A DNA stretch of 64,000 nt from Niallia sp. NCCP-28 (GTDB lineage Bacteria; Bacillota; Bacilli; Bacillales; Cytobacillaceae): positions 120,678 through 184,677 of the forward strand of contig NZ_BQYJ01000007.1 in the NCBI RefSeq assembly GCF_023168165.1, given 5' to 3'. The notes beneath the pieces were generated by a model, which searched no databases, was not told where the DNA came from, and was given only the letters and a program-made list of their open reading frames with translations. This document shows positions 7,769 to 17,456 of the stretch, piece after piece. How positions within the stretch are numbered: the stretch's first letter is position 1; each line of letters starts with the position of its first letter. The translations under genes were made by a program, and so were the position numbers.

Positions 7769-8686
7769 TTAGCCTCTTGTTTGTTGTAAAATTAGCGTTA
7801 CCATAGAAACAATTAAAACAAGGAAGTTCAGTATAATTAAGAAATGCGTCACCTTTACTGGAATGTTTAAGACATCGTTTGTAATCTTTGTTTTTCTTCG
7901 GTAGTTTTCTATTTGATTCTTCACAAACATTTGATGCATGCCTCTTAGTTGTTGCAGAGCTGTTTGTCTGTCCATTCCATCCAGGTTTTTAATTACTCCA
8001 ATTAAAGCGGCCGATTCCTTAGAATCTATCTCCATTAAAAAGTTATCTAATGCGGTATCAGATCCTAAATCACTCGTCCAAGTAGATAATAGCCTCGTTA
8101 ATGGTTGTTCTAGGTAGATGAAGTAAGGCTTCATACTTCGAAGAACATTATAGGTATTGATTCTGTTTACCGTCATCATCTCTATTTCATTGATTAATAA
8201 GTCATAAAGCATAAATACTTCGGAATGTACTTTTGCTTGTTGAAAGTTAACTACTCTTTTCATGACAAAGTTAAATATAGAGAAAGGAAAACTCGGTAAT
8301 GAAAATAAAATCAAGATGAGAATGACGATACCACTGATATAACTTGTTTGAGTGATGGTTCCTTCCAGTAGCAATGGGATTAGTACATAGTAGATAATGA
8401 GAAATCCATATATACTTCCAAATAAAAGGTAGTACCTAAGCCCATTTAACCCAAGAGGATATTGTGCTCTTCTGAGTTGGTCCTCCGCTTTAGAATGTTT
8501 AGATCCTTCAATTAATTTGTTTCTGCTTTTTTCAATGCTGGAAGATAAACGAATTCTATAATTTTGGCGTTCTGCTTTCGTACTAAGGCCGGTATACACT
8601 AAGATTCCAGCAATAATAGATAAAGAAATGACAATTAGATATACAATGACATTCATCAATTTAAAAAGTACAATTTCATTTTCCAT
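7769..8686 (-). CDS. tadC: TadC-like pilus assembly membrane protein
   Basis: At 305 residues with four hydrophobic segments (about 8-28, 85-105, 110-130, 283-303) and a central cytosolic part, it has the layout of the T2SSF family, the inner-membrane platform of type II secretion and Tad systems. It follows the TadB-like gene by 17 bases with a GGGAGG site. TadB and TadC together form the platform on which the TadA ATPase acts. Confidence 0.75.
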   Translation of the reverse strand: MENEIVLFKLMNVIVYLIVISLSIIAGILVYTGLSTKAERQNYRIRLSSSIEKSRNKLIEGSKHSKAEDQLRRAQYPLGLNGLRYYLLFGSIYGFLIIYYVLIPLLLEGTITQTSYISGIVILILILFSLPSFPFSIFNFVMKRVVNFQQAKVHSEVFMLYDLLINEIEMMTVNRINTYNVLRSMKPYFIYLEQPLTRLLSTWTSDLGSDTALDNFLMEIDSKESAALIGVIKNLDGMDRQTALQQLRGMHQMFVKNQIENYRRKTKITNDVLNIPVKVTHFLIILNFLVLIVSMVTLILQQTRG

Positions 8687-8703
8687 CTTGTTACCTCCCG
8701 TCT

Positions 8704-9687
8704 TTATAAATCATTTTTTGGACTCTTTAAGAAGATGGAAATAATGATGGAAAAAATAACACCGACTAAACATAGACAGAAAAGAAACAAGTTCCATTTC
8801 CCTCCAAATTGTAAGGAGAACCAATCCTGAGCACCACTTGAATAGTAGCCTAAGATTAACGATCCAATGAATAGCGGTGCAGTAATAAACCCGTCATAAA
8901 TCGAATCTTGCATTTGTGACTTTTCTTCTTCTAACATCTCTTCTGTATCTTCCATTTGTTTGGTTAAAACCATCAAGGCATTTGAAACTTTTTCATTATA
9001 CAGATAGGCTTTTAAAATAATGCTCCCTAGACGTTTGGACCAATTGGTATTGGCTGTATACGTAAATACCTGGACACTTTCTTTTAATTCCTTTTCGCTA
9101 CGTGATACTTGTAAATCAGAAATTAAACGGATGGTTACTTTTCTGAGATCCTCATTCTTAATTTGCTTTTGGGTTTCTACTAATGCATAGTACATATCCT
9201 GTTGGTTGGCACTATAATTTTGCGTTAATCTTTGTACGATAGATAGAAACTCTAAGCTCATGAGATAGCGAATCTTGTTTAATTTCAATCGCAAAAATAT
9301 ATAGGGAATAGTGGAAAGTAACAATCCAAAAATGGCAGCAACGACCAAGTCATGGAGTGCTATGAAAAAAAGAACGAACATGGAAAACCCTATAATCCCA
9401 CTAAAAAGAACAAAAACTTGAGCGTCTAACTCATTCCGATTATCGCTTGTGGTCCGAATTAGGAGTGAAATATGCTTCACTAAAGGATTTCTGCTAACTG
9501 GGCTTTCCTTTACATCTAAATTCTTTTTAATTCTTCGTATCCTATATTTATAATTCCAGTCACTATAGGTAACTTTTAGCGATTCCATCATGATTAAGTA
9601 AGCAACTCGCAAAGCTACTACGAGCAAAATACCATAGAGAATGTAAATTACACCGATATGCCAAATCCAATGTACGATGTTAACCAT
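8704..9687 (-). CDS. tadB: TadB-like pilus assembly membrane protein
   Basis: The start chosen is the ATG at 9687, with GGAG 7 bases upstream, overlapping the end of tadA by 8 bases; a longer frame from 9708 has no such site. There are hydrophobic segments near the N-terminus, two in the middle and two at the C-terminus, with a cytosolic T2SSF-like domain (QxYxxNQQDMYYAL, later LTKQMEDTEEMLEEE). It forms the membrane platform together with TadC. Confidence 0.75.
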   Translation of the reverse strand: MVNIVHWIWHIGVIYILYGILLVVALRVAYLIMMESLKVTYSDWNYKYRIRRIKKNLDVKESPVSRNPLVKHISLLIRTTSDNRNELDAQVFVLFSGIIGFSMFVLFFIALHDLVVAAIFGLLLSTIPYIFLRLKLNKIRYLMSLEFLSIVQRLTQNYSANQQDMYYALVETQKQIKNEDLRKVTIRLISDLQVSRSEKELKESVQVFTYTANTNWSKRLGSIILKAYLYNEKVSNALMVLTKQMEDTEEMLEEEKSQMQDSIYDGFITAPLFIGSLILGYYSSGAQDWFSLQFGGKWNLFLFCLCLVGVIFSIIISIFLKSPKNDL

Positions 9688-11203
9688 TAGAATTCTCCAG
9701 CATGTCATGAAGTAGCTGATCTTTAATCAGTTCATAATCAGACATAGGCGACTCTTTTGCTTTTCTCGCTAAGTGATTAATTAATATTTTGGCATCCTCT
9801 AGACTTTCTCCCGCCATTAAAGCAAGTAGTTCTTTTGAGATATTAGAAGAATAGTAATACTGATTTGTAGTCGGACTATAACGAACTAAATCTTGCGTTC
9901 GGTGGCGTCTTTTCTCCTCATCCCAAATGATTTCCGTTACCCCAATGACACGTTTCCTTCTCCTGTCTCTATCAGCACTCATTGTTACAATAATATCTAT
10001 GTTTCTAGCAACCCGCTCCAACTCATTTTCAAAGTTCCGGTTAGGAAACTCATCTAGGATATGTCGTGTAATTTGGGGAACGACATGTTCTACCGTTGTT
10101 AAGTGGTAGGTAGAGTATGCTCCTCTTTCCCCACGTTCACATGCCTGAAGGTAACCCTCCGTCTCTAATGATCGAATTTCACCAACAACTATAAAATCAT
10201 GTTCCATCCGTAATAAACGTGGAATGGCGTGATGTAAGTCACCCTCTTTTGCCTGTATCTCAAAGATGAGTCGGTTCATTTCTTTGGATAAGTTTAATTC
10301 AAAGTGTTTCTCTAATACGCCAATTACATAAGAAGGATCTCGTTCTTTAATCATGGTTTTCATAAAGGTTGATTTGGCTGAACGTACCCTTCCTGCGAAG
10401 ATGGTATTGGCCATAACTCTAGATAAGGAGCGGAAGAAAGGTATATCATCTTCCAATATTGTTCCTAAACGGGCCTGTTCTTCTAAACCGAAATTTTTCA
10501 CCACAAATCGGCGGAACATAATATAGTTTTCCTTTCCCCGCGGCTTTTGTATCATGGTGATACGGCTACCATCTTCTCTTTCAATCTCTAATTCTGGAGA
10601 TTGTTCATTGATAATGGCATCCTTGATTCGGATAGTAAAAGCCTTCTTGATTCTTTCGACCCTTTCAATACTTTCAAATTCTTCCTCTTGTTTTACAAAA
10701 GTACCGTCTACATCAATCCAGAGTTGAGTTCCTCTTATTACGGCTGCTTCACTGTTTGGCATCTTGTCCCACTTATGAAGAATGCTGACTCCCCATACTT
10801 CATGGAAGATAGCTTCTGATAAAGAATTATAAAAAGATGGATAATCCGTCGAAGAGATATTCTCTTTATGAAGCACCTCGTTAATCTTCGTAATGAAATA
10901 AGACATGGCTTGCTCATCACCGATAACTGCTCTATGTTGCCGTTCTAGCCAAATGTTGCTATTGTCTTCTACAATATCTGTTATGTCATTTGGTGTTTTT
11001 TTATCAATGGACCCATCAATGACAATCTCTTGTAACTGACTTCTTACTTTCGTACAAATATCTTTAAAGGAGCGGGTTCTAGCATATGTATTTATTCTAA
11101 CTACCTGCTTCAATCCATTCTTTGAAATGGTATCAGCCAACCATTCTGAGATAACAAACTCCTTTTGAATACCAATTTCTCTTTCCATGCTGTTCAGGTT
11201 CAC
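9680..11203 (-). CDS. tadA: TadA/CpaF-type secretion ATPase
   Basis: This belongs to the VirB11/PulE superfamily and would power pilus assembly. Walker A is unusual (GRVRSAKST at about 272-280, with Ala for the usual Gly before Lys) but keeps the Lys and Ser. The Walker B/Asp-box region reads DFIVVGEIRSLE (about 337-348). A basic C-terminal arginine patch (RDRRRKR) follows. The N-terminal 200 residues are the usual extension. The frame starts with GTG close to AAAGGAG; the ATG five codons later is an alternative. It is translationally coupled to tadB. Confidence 0.85.
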   Translation of the reverse strand: MNLNSMEREIGIQKEFVISEWLADTISKNGLKQVVRINTYARTRSFKDICTKVRSQLQEIVIDGSIDKKTPNDITDIVEDNSNIWLERQHRAVIGDEQAMSYFITKINEVLHKENISSTDYPSFYNSLSEAIFHEVWGVSILHKWDKMPNSEAAVIRGTQLWIDVDGTFVKQEEEFESIERVERIKKAFTIRIKDAIINEQSPELEIEREDGSRITMIQKPRGKENYIMFRRFVVKNFGLEEQARLGTILEDDIPFFRSLSRVMANTIFAGRVRSAKSTFMKTMIKERDPSYVIGVLEKHFELNLSKEMNRLIFEIQAKEGDLHHAIPRLLRMEHDFIVVGEIRSLETEGYLQACERGERGAYSTYHLTTVEHVVPQITRHILDEFPNRNFENELERVARNIDIIVTMSADRDRRRKRVIGVTEIIWDEEKRRHRTQDLVRYSPTTNQYYYSSNISKELLALMAGESLEDAKILINHLARKAKESPMSDYELIKDQLLHDMLENSNG

Positions 11204-11213
11204 TCACTCCTTT

Positions 11214-12371
11214 CTAATTAAAGAGAGAAAATAATCCTCTTTTCTCTTTCGTTTTTCCGATAGGATTAATAGATTCAGAAATATTACCTTCTGAGATAAT
11301 TAATTTTGATAGGAAATCTATCTCTTTTGAATAAGCACTTTCCGTAAAGTCGTATAGTAACTTTCTTTGATAAGCAGCCATTGTTCCAAGTTCTTTCACG
11401 TCTGGTATAGTCGATATCTTCACCATATTTAACTCATCTTCTAGATCTTTTTCATTGATGAGTGTGTTTCCAGGTTGGTATTTATTAATAATGAGCAAGA
11501 AATCATCGGCGCTACCACCTGCAGGTTCAATTAGCTGATGAAAGACATAAGGGAAGTAACCACGGTAACCCTTTACTTCCTGATTAGTTACTAAGAATTT
11601 TAAACCACTAGATAGGTAAGACTGAACGGTTGGAGCAGTATCAAAATGAGTACCTGCATCAATCAAAATAACATCGAATATTTGCTGTGCTACCTGGATT
11701 AGATGTTCAATCTCATATGGTTGGTACATTCTCTGCAATTTAATATCTCGATTTCCTGCTAAGTGATAGAAAGAGTCATTGTAATGGATTGCTTCTGACA
11801 ATCTCTGTACCGTTAAATTCTTTAGGTTAAGATCTACTTTCAAATCATTCAAATATTGGCCTTCATAATGGTAAAGATAATCAGCTGGGTCCCAACTGTT
11901 AAGACTCAATACTAATACCTTTTCATCTGTTTTTTGAGATAAAGAACGAGCAAGATTTAGAACCGTTGTAGTGACTCCTGCTCCACTATGTGTTCCGAAA
12001 AAGCTAATAATTCTTTTGGTAGAGGTATTATCTTTTTCAAATAATCTAGCTGTAATTTCGTCTACGAGCTGTTCCTCCGTACTGTACTCATTCATGACAT
12101 GGATTTTAACAGCTGCTGCTACTTTCGAAATTCGTTTCGTTAAAATATCACTCTTTAATGCAACTGGTTTGAAGAAAATAGTCTGATTAGGATATAGCTC
12201 TCTAATATGGTTTAAATCATCGATTTGTATCATTTCACCATCTAAAAAAATGGCATCAATGTTTTTTTCTGTATTAGATAATGAGCTAGTAAGAAAGGCG
12301 GTCAGCCCCTCTTCCCGTTTCTCAAATAACTGTTTATACGTTGAGTTTTTTGAAACAATAAGTAACTTCAT
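11214..12371 (-). CDS. tadZ: TadZ/CpaE-like ParA-superfamily localisation protein
   Basis: GAAGGAGG before the ATG at 12371 fixes the start; the longer frame from 12389 only overlaps the preceding stop. The N-terminal 120 residues resemble a receiver-like domain. The rest is a MinD/ParA fold whose P-loop reads GTHSGAGVTTT: the lysine of a normal Walker A is replaced, as known for atypical TadZ proteins. In Tad systems TadZ positions the apparatus, often at a pole. Confidence 0.8.
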   Translation of the reverse strand: MKLLIVSKNSTYKQLFEKREEGLTAFLTSSLSNTEKNIDAIFLDGEMIQIDDLNHIRELYPNQTIFFKPVALKSDILTKRISKVAAAVKIHVMNEYSTEEQLVDEITARLFEKDNTSTKRIISFFGTHSGAGVTTTVLNLARSLSQKTDEKVLVLSLNSWDPADYLYHYEGQYLNDLKVDLNLKNLTVQRLSEAIHYNDSFYHLAGNRDIKLQRMYQPYEIEHLIQVAQQIFDVILIDAGTHFDTAPTVQSYLSSGLKFLVTNQEVKGYRGYFPYVFHQLIEPAGGSADDFLLIINKYQPGNTLINEKDLEDELNMVKISTIPDVKELGTMAAYQRKLLYDFTESAYSKEIDFLSKLIISEGNISESINPIGKTKEKRGLFSLFN

Positions 12372-12388
12372 GTTTTTAGCCTCCTTCA

Positions 12389-13120
12389 TTAATAAGTGAT
12401 ATAGAGCTTAGCTTCATTCCCTAACACTTGGTCCATTAACATCGTAAAATCTTCATCATTTAGGATTACTTCTAGATCACTGATAGTTGATGTAGCATTT
12501 AACCTTTGATCCTCGGTAGTTTCTTCTGTAGTTGCAGAGACGACTTCTTTGTTACCAGAATCCTTTACGTATACTACTTTGACATCTTCTAAAAATGGCA
12601 TAGCACTGGTAGAAGCTTTTTCACTACCTTTTGAATTTTTACTGGACGAGCCATCTTCTTGCATACTATTGGAACCATCTTTGCTCACTAGATAAATATC
12701 TACGGTATCTTTCCTTCTAAGAGAGCCTGGCTGTGCGTAAATCATATCCTTCGTGATAGGTCGAATCGCTTCTCCCTCTTCTTTATTTGGAACGATTTCT
12801 TCCACATCCAACATATTGCCAGATATCATCGAGTTACCATCAATTAATTGGCTAGAATCTATGCCGATAATGGAATTGATATCTTTGGCTAGTACTACAT
12901 TGCTAATAAGGGTTTCCTTTGGTCTTCTTTCAGTAGTAATCTTATCTGCAGTTATTTTTTCGCTTTTTTGTATTTCCTCATTGGCTTTCACTACTACTAC
13001 TTCAACTGAATCAATTCGATCTCGTAAGAACATATCGTAGACAAAGATGAAAGCTATTGTACAAAGTGCAGTCATCAAGCCGAGAGTAATTTTGACAGAG
13101 GGTCTATTTAAAAACTTCAT
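12389..13120 (-). CDS. cpaB: CpaB-like protein with SAF domain
   Basis: A single N-terminal membrane helix (about 10-30) is followed by a SAF-type segment (VVVVKANEEIQKSEKITADKI and later PNKEEGEAIRPI) and a Ser-rich linker at about 150-170. CpaB/RcpC proteins are periplasmic or extracytoplasmic parts of Tad pili. It overlaps the upstream CpaE-like gene by 17 bases. Confidence 0.75.
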   Translation of the reverse strand: MKFLNRPSVKITLGLMTALCTIAFIFVYDMFLRDRIDSVEVVVVKANEEIQKSEKITADKITTERRPKETLISNVVLAKDINSIIGIDSSQLIDGNSMISGNMLDVEEIVPNKEEGEAIRPITKDMIYAQPGSLRRKDTVDIYLVSKDGSNSMQEDGSSSKNSKGSEKASTSAMPFLEDVKVVYVKDSGNKEVVSATTEETTEDQRLNATSTISDLEVILNDEDFTMLMDQVLGNEAKLYITY

Positions 13121-14636
13121 TATTTTGTTTTGCCTCCTGATTTGATTTTTGGATAGAGATTTTTTTATGGAATATACTTCTTAAGAATCCACCTTTCGTT
13201 TTATTGGTTAATACTTCTTTTGGTAGAAGCAGCTCCGTTATAGGTGAGAACAGGTTGGATATTTTCAATGGATAGTCCTTTTGATCATTTAGGAAAACTC
13301 CTTGATATTGTGCTTGGAAAACATCCGTATCTATAAAGGAAGGCAAGGTTAAAATCAATTTCTCTGCTAGTAAATCCTTAATTAATGGATTATTGGTTAT
13401 CCCTTCTGAAAAGCGATTACCAATAAAATGAAGCTTTTCAGATTGGATGATCGACTTCAGCTTTGGACTCTCTTCTAGTTGTTGCAGAAGCGGAACATCT
13501 GGAGTCACTACCATTAATGCAATATCCGCAATATCCAATAAGTCTTTCGTAATTTCTTTATCCCAGCTCGTTCCGATATCAATGATGTTAATTAAAGCAT
13601 CACTGGAATATAGAACCTTTATAAATGTCTCCAATGAAATGTCATTTGGAGCTTCATAATCTGATGTTGGGTTTTGGCAGATGATTTGAACACCATCTTT
13701 CGTCCATTCACTTGTCTGGTTTGGAATTTTATATTCCATTATTAATTCTTGAAAGAGGCCCCTATAATTTGGAGCATATTGAGTACCAAAAAAACGATCA
13801 TAAGTATACGGAGTAGTTAGTGGAGACTCCATGTAACTAACCGAGATACCTGTTCTCGCAATGTTCCTTGCTAAAAGGTGAGAAACAAAGGAGCTGCCGT
13901 TTCTTGCCGAGGGACTTCCAACTAAAACTGTTTTTCGTTTAACGGGTATCCCAATTACTTTCTCTGTATTGTTATGTACATGAATGTTATAGTCCCGCTT
14001 GATCACATTCTTTTGAACCACTTTTTGTACTACTTTTTTCTCTACAACCTTTTGAACAACTTTCTTTTCAACCACTTTCTGAATGACCTTTTTTTCAACT
14101 ACTTTAACGGGTCTAACCGTTTTTTCTTTCTTCTCTTTATCCTTTTGCTTTTCTAATTCCAACCGCTCCTCTTCCTGTTTAGCAGCAAAAAGAGGAATAG
14201 TAGTAGATAAGTACTTCTCTACCTGAGAGAATTTAGGCGGTTCTGAAAGCTGTTGAATAAACTGGTCTAAATCAATGGTGTTTTGATTAAAGATATCCAT
14301 GATACCGACACTAACTAAAGTAGAAAGATACGGATCTTTTGTCGGGCGTTCACATAAAAAGACAATACGCATTTGATTATCGTATTGGATACGACATTGT
14401 CTAATGTAGGCCAGCAATTCATTATCTCTATCCACTTGTTCCGCAAAGGAACTTTCCAAGTAACGGTCATGGATAATTAAAATATCTGGGGTTTCGAGAT
14501 CGACAATTTCTTCTAAATATCGTCTATGTAAAACCTCTTGATTAGCTAGGGTGAATAGGCTTGTATGCTTGTCAAAAGCATCGCACAAGATTTCTGTATA
14601 ATTACGATCCCCAACCGCTATAAGTACCTTTTTCAT
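13104..14636 (-). CDS. CpaE-like protein with Lys/Val repeat linker
   Basis: This is the first gene of the pilus operon, 19 bases after leader hairpin A2. Residues 1-150 are receiver-like. Residues about 170-215 are a low-complexity linker of repeats of KVVEKKVVQ, probably a helical coil. The C-terminal half is a MinD/ParA-like fold with a degenerate P-loop (VGSPSARNGSS at about 240). A regulatory or localisation role beside TadZ is likely; ATPase activity is doubtful. AAAGGAG lies upstream of the ATG. Confidence 0.7.
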   Translation of the reverse strand: MKKVLIAVGDRNYTEILCDAFDKHTSLFTLANQEVLHRRYLEEIVDLETPDILIIHDRYLESSFAEQVDRDNELLAYIRQCRIQYDNQMRIVFLCERPTKDPYLSTLVSVGIMDIFNQNTIDLDQFIQQLSEPPKFSQVEKYLSTTIPLFAAKQEEERLELEKQKDKEKKEKTVRPVKVVEKKVIQKVVEKKVVQKVVEKKVVQKVVQKNVIKRDYNIHVHNNTEKVIGIPVKRKTVLVGSPSARNGSSFVSHLLARNIARTGISVSYMESPLTTPYTYDRFFGTQYAPNYRGLFQELIMEYKIPNQTSEWTKDGVQIICQNPTSDYEAPNDISLETFIKVLYSSDALINIIDIGTSWDKEITKDLLDIADIALMVVTPDVPLLQQLEESPKLKSIIQSEKLHFIGNRFSEGITNNPLIKDLLAEKLILTLPSFIDTDVFQAQYQGVFLNDQKDYPLKISNLFSPITELLLPKEVLTNKTKGGFLRSIFHKKISIQKSNQEAKQNNEVFK

Positions 14637-14654
14637 GAATAAAAAGCTCCTTTA

Positions 14655-14725
14655 AACACAAAAACACCCGAACAGAAAAACCTACTACACGCATGTGTAG
14701 TATGCTTTACGTTCGGGTGTTTCCC
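14655..14725 (-). promoter_or_regulatory. Leader attenuator hairpin A2 (pilus operon)
   Basis: On the minus strand the order is TATAAA, then AACGGGAAACACCCGAAC, a CTACTACAC/GTGTAGTA inner stem, then GTTCGGGTGTTTTTG. The terminator ends about 20 bases before the first codon of the pilus operon. The TATAAA about 6 bases before GGG could be the -10 box, so RNA would start at or near the GGG. Confidence 0.7.
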
Positions 14726-14857
14726 GTTAATTTATATGATGTTTTTATCGTTCAATTTAAAGTTATAGTCTAGTTAATTATAGCTGATCTCAATACTTCT
14801 TAAAAGAGAATCACTAATTTACTTTTTCATAATATCATTTGGTCTTAAAAGTATCAA

Positions 14858-14879
14858 GGGGAAAAAGATATTTTTCCCA
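14858..14879. terminator. Weak hairpin after the PIN-domain gene
   Basis: The stem GGGGAAAAA/TTTTTCCC lies just past the stop of the minus-strand PIN gene. The stem is AT-rich with no clear T-run, so efficiency is uncertain. Confidence 0.35.
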
Positions 14880-14889
14880 AATTTAATAT

Positions 14890-16269
14890 TTAAGATTTAA
14901 AATAGTTGTCTTTAAGTCTTTTGGTATCTATAAATCTATGATTCCCATCGGGTAGAGTATACTTCCTTGATCCTGCTGTTATTGGTTCACCTTCTGAAAC
15001 CTTTTTAAAATAAAAAAAGGAACCATCCTTTTCCAACATTAAATCATGTCCTTTATCCTCATAATATTTACCTTCAAGTAACTCAAATGTGTGATTAGTG
15101 TTTTGGGTAGCTATTATCTGTATATCTAGATTAGTAGGTTCTATATCTTTTATATAATCCGAAAAGGAGAAATTATTTTTTTCTAACCTATTATCAGTGT
15201 TTATAGGTAATAAGAATACCACAATTAAATCAGCTGCCATAGTATCTGTTGCAGCGTATGGTACAGGATCTTCATTTCCTTCAGCATCAGGATTATATAG
15301 ATATATATTAACATCCATGCTAACAACAACATTTGCAGCAATTACAATGTTATCACCGTATATAGTAACATCTTCTAAGTTAATATCGGTTATATCACCA
15401 TTTAAGGATGGTGTTACATAACCACCCATAAAATAATCAGGATGAATATCTCTCGGAGAGATTTCATTAAAGTAAGCTTCTACGTCTACTTTAATTGAAT
15501 TAACAAAGTTTTTTGTAATAAGTTCTGTAAGAAGGCCATTTCTTAATTCAATCTCAATATGAGGTAAAAAGTCCTCATACAACATTTTGATATGAAGGTT
15601 TTCATCTTTAAATAGCGTGTTAATAATTTCCTCGTTGTGTGCAAAGAAATCATTTGTGTTTTTATAGGCAACTATATTTACATCATCAATTAAATCAGGA
15701 TGAAGAGGATAAGGATGTTCTGCCGGACTTTGATTAGCATCCGGAGCTCCAAAATCTTTAGTGTTATTGGTAATGAAAAAGCAGTTCTCTAATTGTTGTT
15801 TTTGAATGAATAGCTTGTATGTATTCCAGATTATAGCATCACGAATTTCTTTTCTTGCATGTTTAGAACCTTTGCTTTTAACAATAAATGGTGGTTTTTC
15901 ATTCATATCCAATTCAACAATAAGAGGAAGTAGATCAATATCGTAAGGTACCCAATCTAATTGATTCTCTGCCTCTAGCTTTACATAAAACTCTTCGACA
16001 CAATTTATCATTAATTCTAGCTCTTTTTCAGTATCAATTGCGATAGAGGGAGTAATTAAATACCGACTTACCATATTATAAGCCTGGGACATTTTATTAA
16101 GCTGTTCCTCTATAAAGGCTTTATGACCTCTCAACATCTCTTTATATACCACATCATTTATATATAATTTCACATCTTCATGTTTGGCTAATTGAAGTAG
16201 TAATGCATTTTTTCCTTTAGTTAAAAAGGGGTCTCTATAGATAAGATTAGTGTCCAAAAAGATATTCAT
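14890..16269 (-). CDS. PIN-domain protein, DUF4935-like
   Basis: The N-terminus NIFLDTNLIYRDP and the later motifs RKEIRDAIIW (about 140) and FFITNNTKDF (about 160-170) carry the acidic residues of PIN-type metal-dependent ribonucleases. The remaining 280 residues are unrecognised and include a beta-rich stretch. PIN proteins with long partners occur as toxins, RNA-processing enzymes and defence effectors. No small antitoxin gene is directly next to it. It is a monocistronic gene outside the pilus operon. Substrate unknown. Confidence 0.75.
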   Translation of the reverse strand: MNIFLDTNLIYRDPFLTKGKNALLLQLAKHEDVKLYINDVVYKEMLRGHKAFIEEQLNKMSQAYNMVSRYLITPSIAIDTEKELELMINCVEEFYVKLEAENQLDWVPYDIDLLPLIVELDMNEKPPFIVKSKGSKHARKEIRDAIIWNTYKLFIQKQQLENCFFITNNTKDFGAPDANQSPAEHPYPLHPDLIDDVNIVAYKNTNDFFAHNEEIINTLFKDENLHIKMLYEDFLPHIEIELRNGLLTELITKNFVNSIKVDVEAYFNEISPRDIHPDYFMGGYVTPSLNGDITDINLEDVTIYGDNIVIAANVVVSMDVNIYLYNPDAEGNEDPVPYAATDTMAADLIVVFLLPINTDNRLEKNNFSFSDYIKDIEPTNLDIQIIATQNTNHTFELLEGKYYEDKGHDLMLEKDGSFFYFKKVSEGEPITAGSRKYTLPDGNHRFIDTKRLKDNYFKS

Positions 16270-16447
16270 TGATATGTGCTCTCCTATTTCTTGAATAATG
16301 GTAATTATATCAAGAAATGCCTTTTTTGTGTTGGATCTTTAATTTTGGCTTTGAAGGTTTGCAAATCTTGAAAAGCTAAACTTTAAAAACTCTTTATACG
16401 TTTAATAATTTTTGGTATGCTTGTTAAGCTAAATATGAAAAAGGGTG

Positions 16448-16630
16448 ATGAAGTTGAGCGAAGAGAAGTTCAACGGGTATGATAGTTCAATTATTTATGA
16501 CTATAAGGAATATCCTGACAAGAAAAGTGGTCGCTGTGATAATTGTGACAATGCTCAGTTTAAAAGTTCTGCTAAGAATTTCACTTTTATTCGGGAATGC
16601 CGTAAATGCGGAATGAAAAAAAGTATTTAA
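16448..16630 (+). CDS. Small zinc-ribbon protein (60 aa)
   Basis: Two CxxC knuckles (CDNC and CRKC, about 22 residues apart) form a likely zinc ribbon. A GGGTGA site could serve the ATG at 16448 poorly or the TTG at 16454 better, so the start is uncertain by two codons. It ends before a strong bidirectional terminator. Its role is unknown; similar proteins bind nucleic acid or mediate protein contacts. Confidence 0.65.
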   Translation: MKLSEEKFNGYDSSIIYDYKEYPDKKSGRCDNCDNAQFKSSAKNFTFIRECRKCGMKKSI

Positions 16631-16660
16631 TATCTATTTTTGCAAAAATAAAAAATTAAA

Positions 16661-16697
16661 AGGCATGGGATTATATATCCCATGCCTTATTTTATCT
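16661..16697. terminator. Bidirectional rho-independent terminator
   Basis: The stem AAGGCATGGGATA/TATCCCATGCCTT is followed by ATTTTAT on the plus strand. It lies between the convergent zinc-ribbon gene and the 34-residue gene. Confidence 0.75.
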
Positions 16698-16791
16698 TAA
16701 TGCTAATCACTTTAGATTCCTTCTTCATATCTGATAACTTTTTTGCGAATTTTTTTACCGCTGGATCTTGCTTCTTCTTGCTACTTTTCAT
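16687..16791 (-). CDS. Very small basic protein (34 aa)
   Basis: An ATG at 16791 with GAGGTGA 7 bases upstream opens a 34-codon frame rich in Lys and Ser (MKSSKKKQDPAVKKFAKKL). It ends inside the shared terminator. It has the look of a small nucleic-acid-binding or spore-type peptide, but no family can be named. Confidence 0.5.
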   Translation of the reverse strand: MKSSKKKQDPAVKKFAKKLSDMKKESKVISIKIK

Positions 16792-16970
16792 TTCATCTCA
16801 CCTCGTAATTGTCTATAAAAAAATTATTACCAATAAAATCTTAAAATATACAAGTATAGTTAAATAAAATTGTTCTAATCCCCTCTCTGCTTGTCTATAT
16901 ATCTATTAGAGCGGAAAAGTGGAATAGTGACGTAGAGATAAGGACATTTTTTGTAATGGGAGAGGATAGG

Positions 16971-17456
16971 ATGGGATATATCAATCCTTTATTTAATGAA
17001 CAAAGAATAATAAAGGAACAGAGTAAACCAGTGTTACTTCCGGAAATAAAGCAGGAGAAAAAAGTAAAAGTAAGGCAGATTAGAGCTGATAAAACACACA
17101 AATTAAAATTTCCAGTAACCAATATAGAAAGAATGAAGTTGCAGTCTTTGTGTAAACAAGTGCAAAGATCCTTAAAAAGTAAAGGGGCAGAACCAATACA
17201 ACAAACAAAGTTGAATACGTTATTACTTCATTATGGTTTAAATAATCCAGCTATTTTGGAATGGGACTGGCCATACAAAGACTCTAAACACTATATGCAT
17301 ACTAATCTTTTAGAAACTGTTTTTGAAAGGGAAATTGGAGGACCATATGGTTTGGCAATACGTAAAGGGCTATCTGAGCGAAAAACAGCATATATGGTGA
17401 TAATGTCAGTATTAAAATGGTTAGAAGGAGGTGGTAATATTGAGGAAATCTTTTAG
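16971..17456 (+). CDS. Basic protein of unknown function (161 aa)
   Basis: GGGAGAGG lies 5 bases before the ATG at 16971, which favours this start over the upstream one at 16956. The first 50 residues are strongly basic; the middle (about 50-90) could be a helical DNA-binding segment. It overlaps the next gene by 17 bases, so the two probably act together. No family recognised. Confidence 0.65.
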   Translation: MGYINPLFNEQRIIKEQSKPVLLPEIKQEKKVKVRQIRADKTHKLKFPVTNIERMKLQSLCKQVQRSLKSKGAEPIQQTKLNTLLLHYGLNNPAILEWDWPYKDSKHYMHTNLLETVFEREIGGPYGLAIRKGLSERKTAYMVIMSVLKWLEGGGNIEEIF

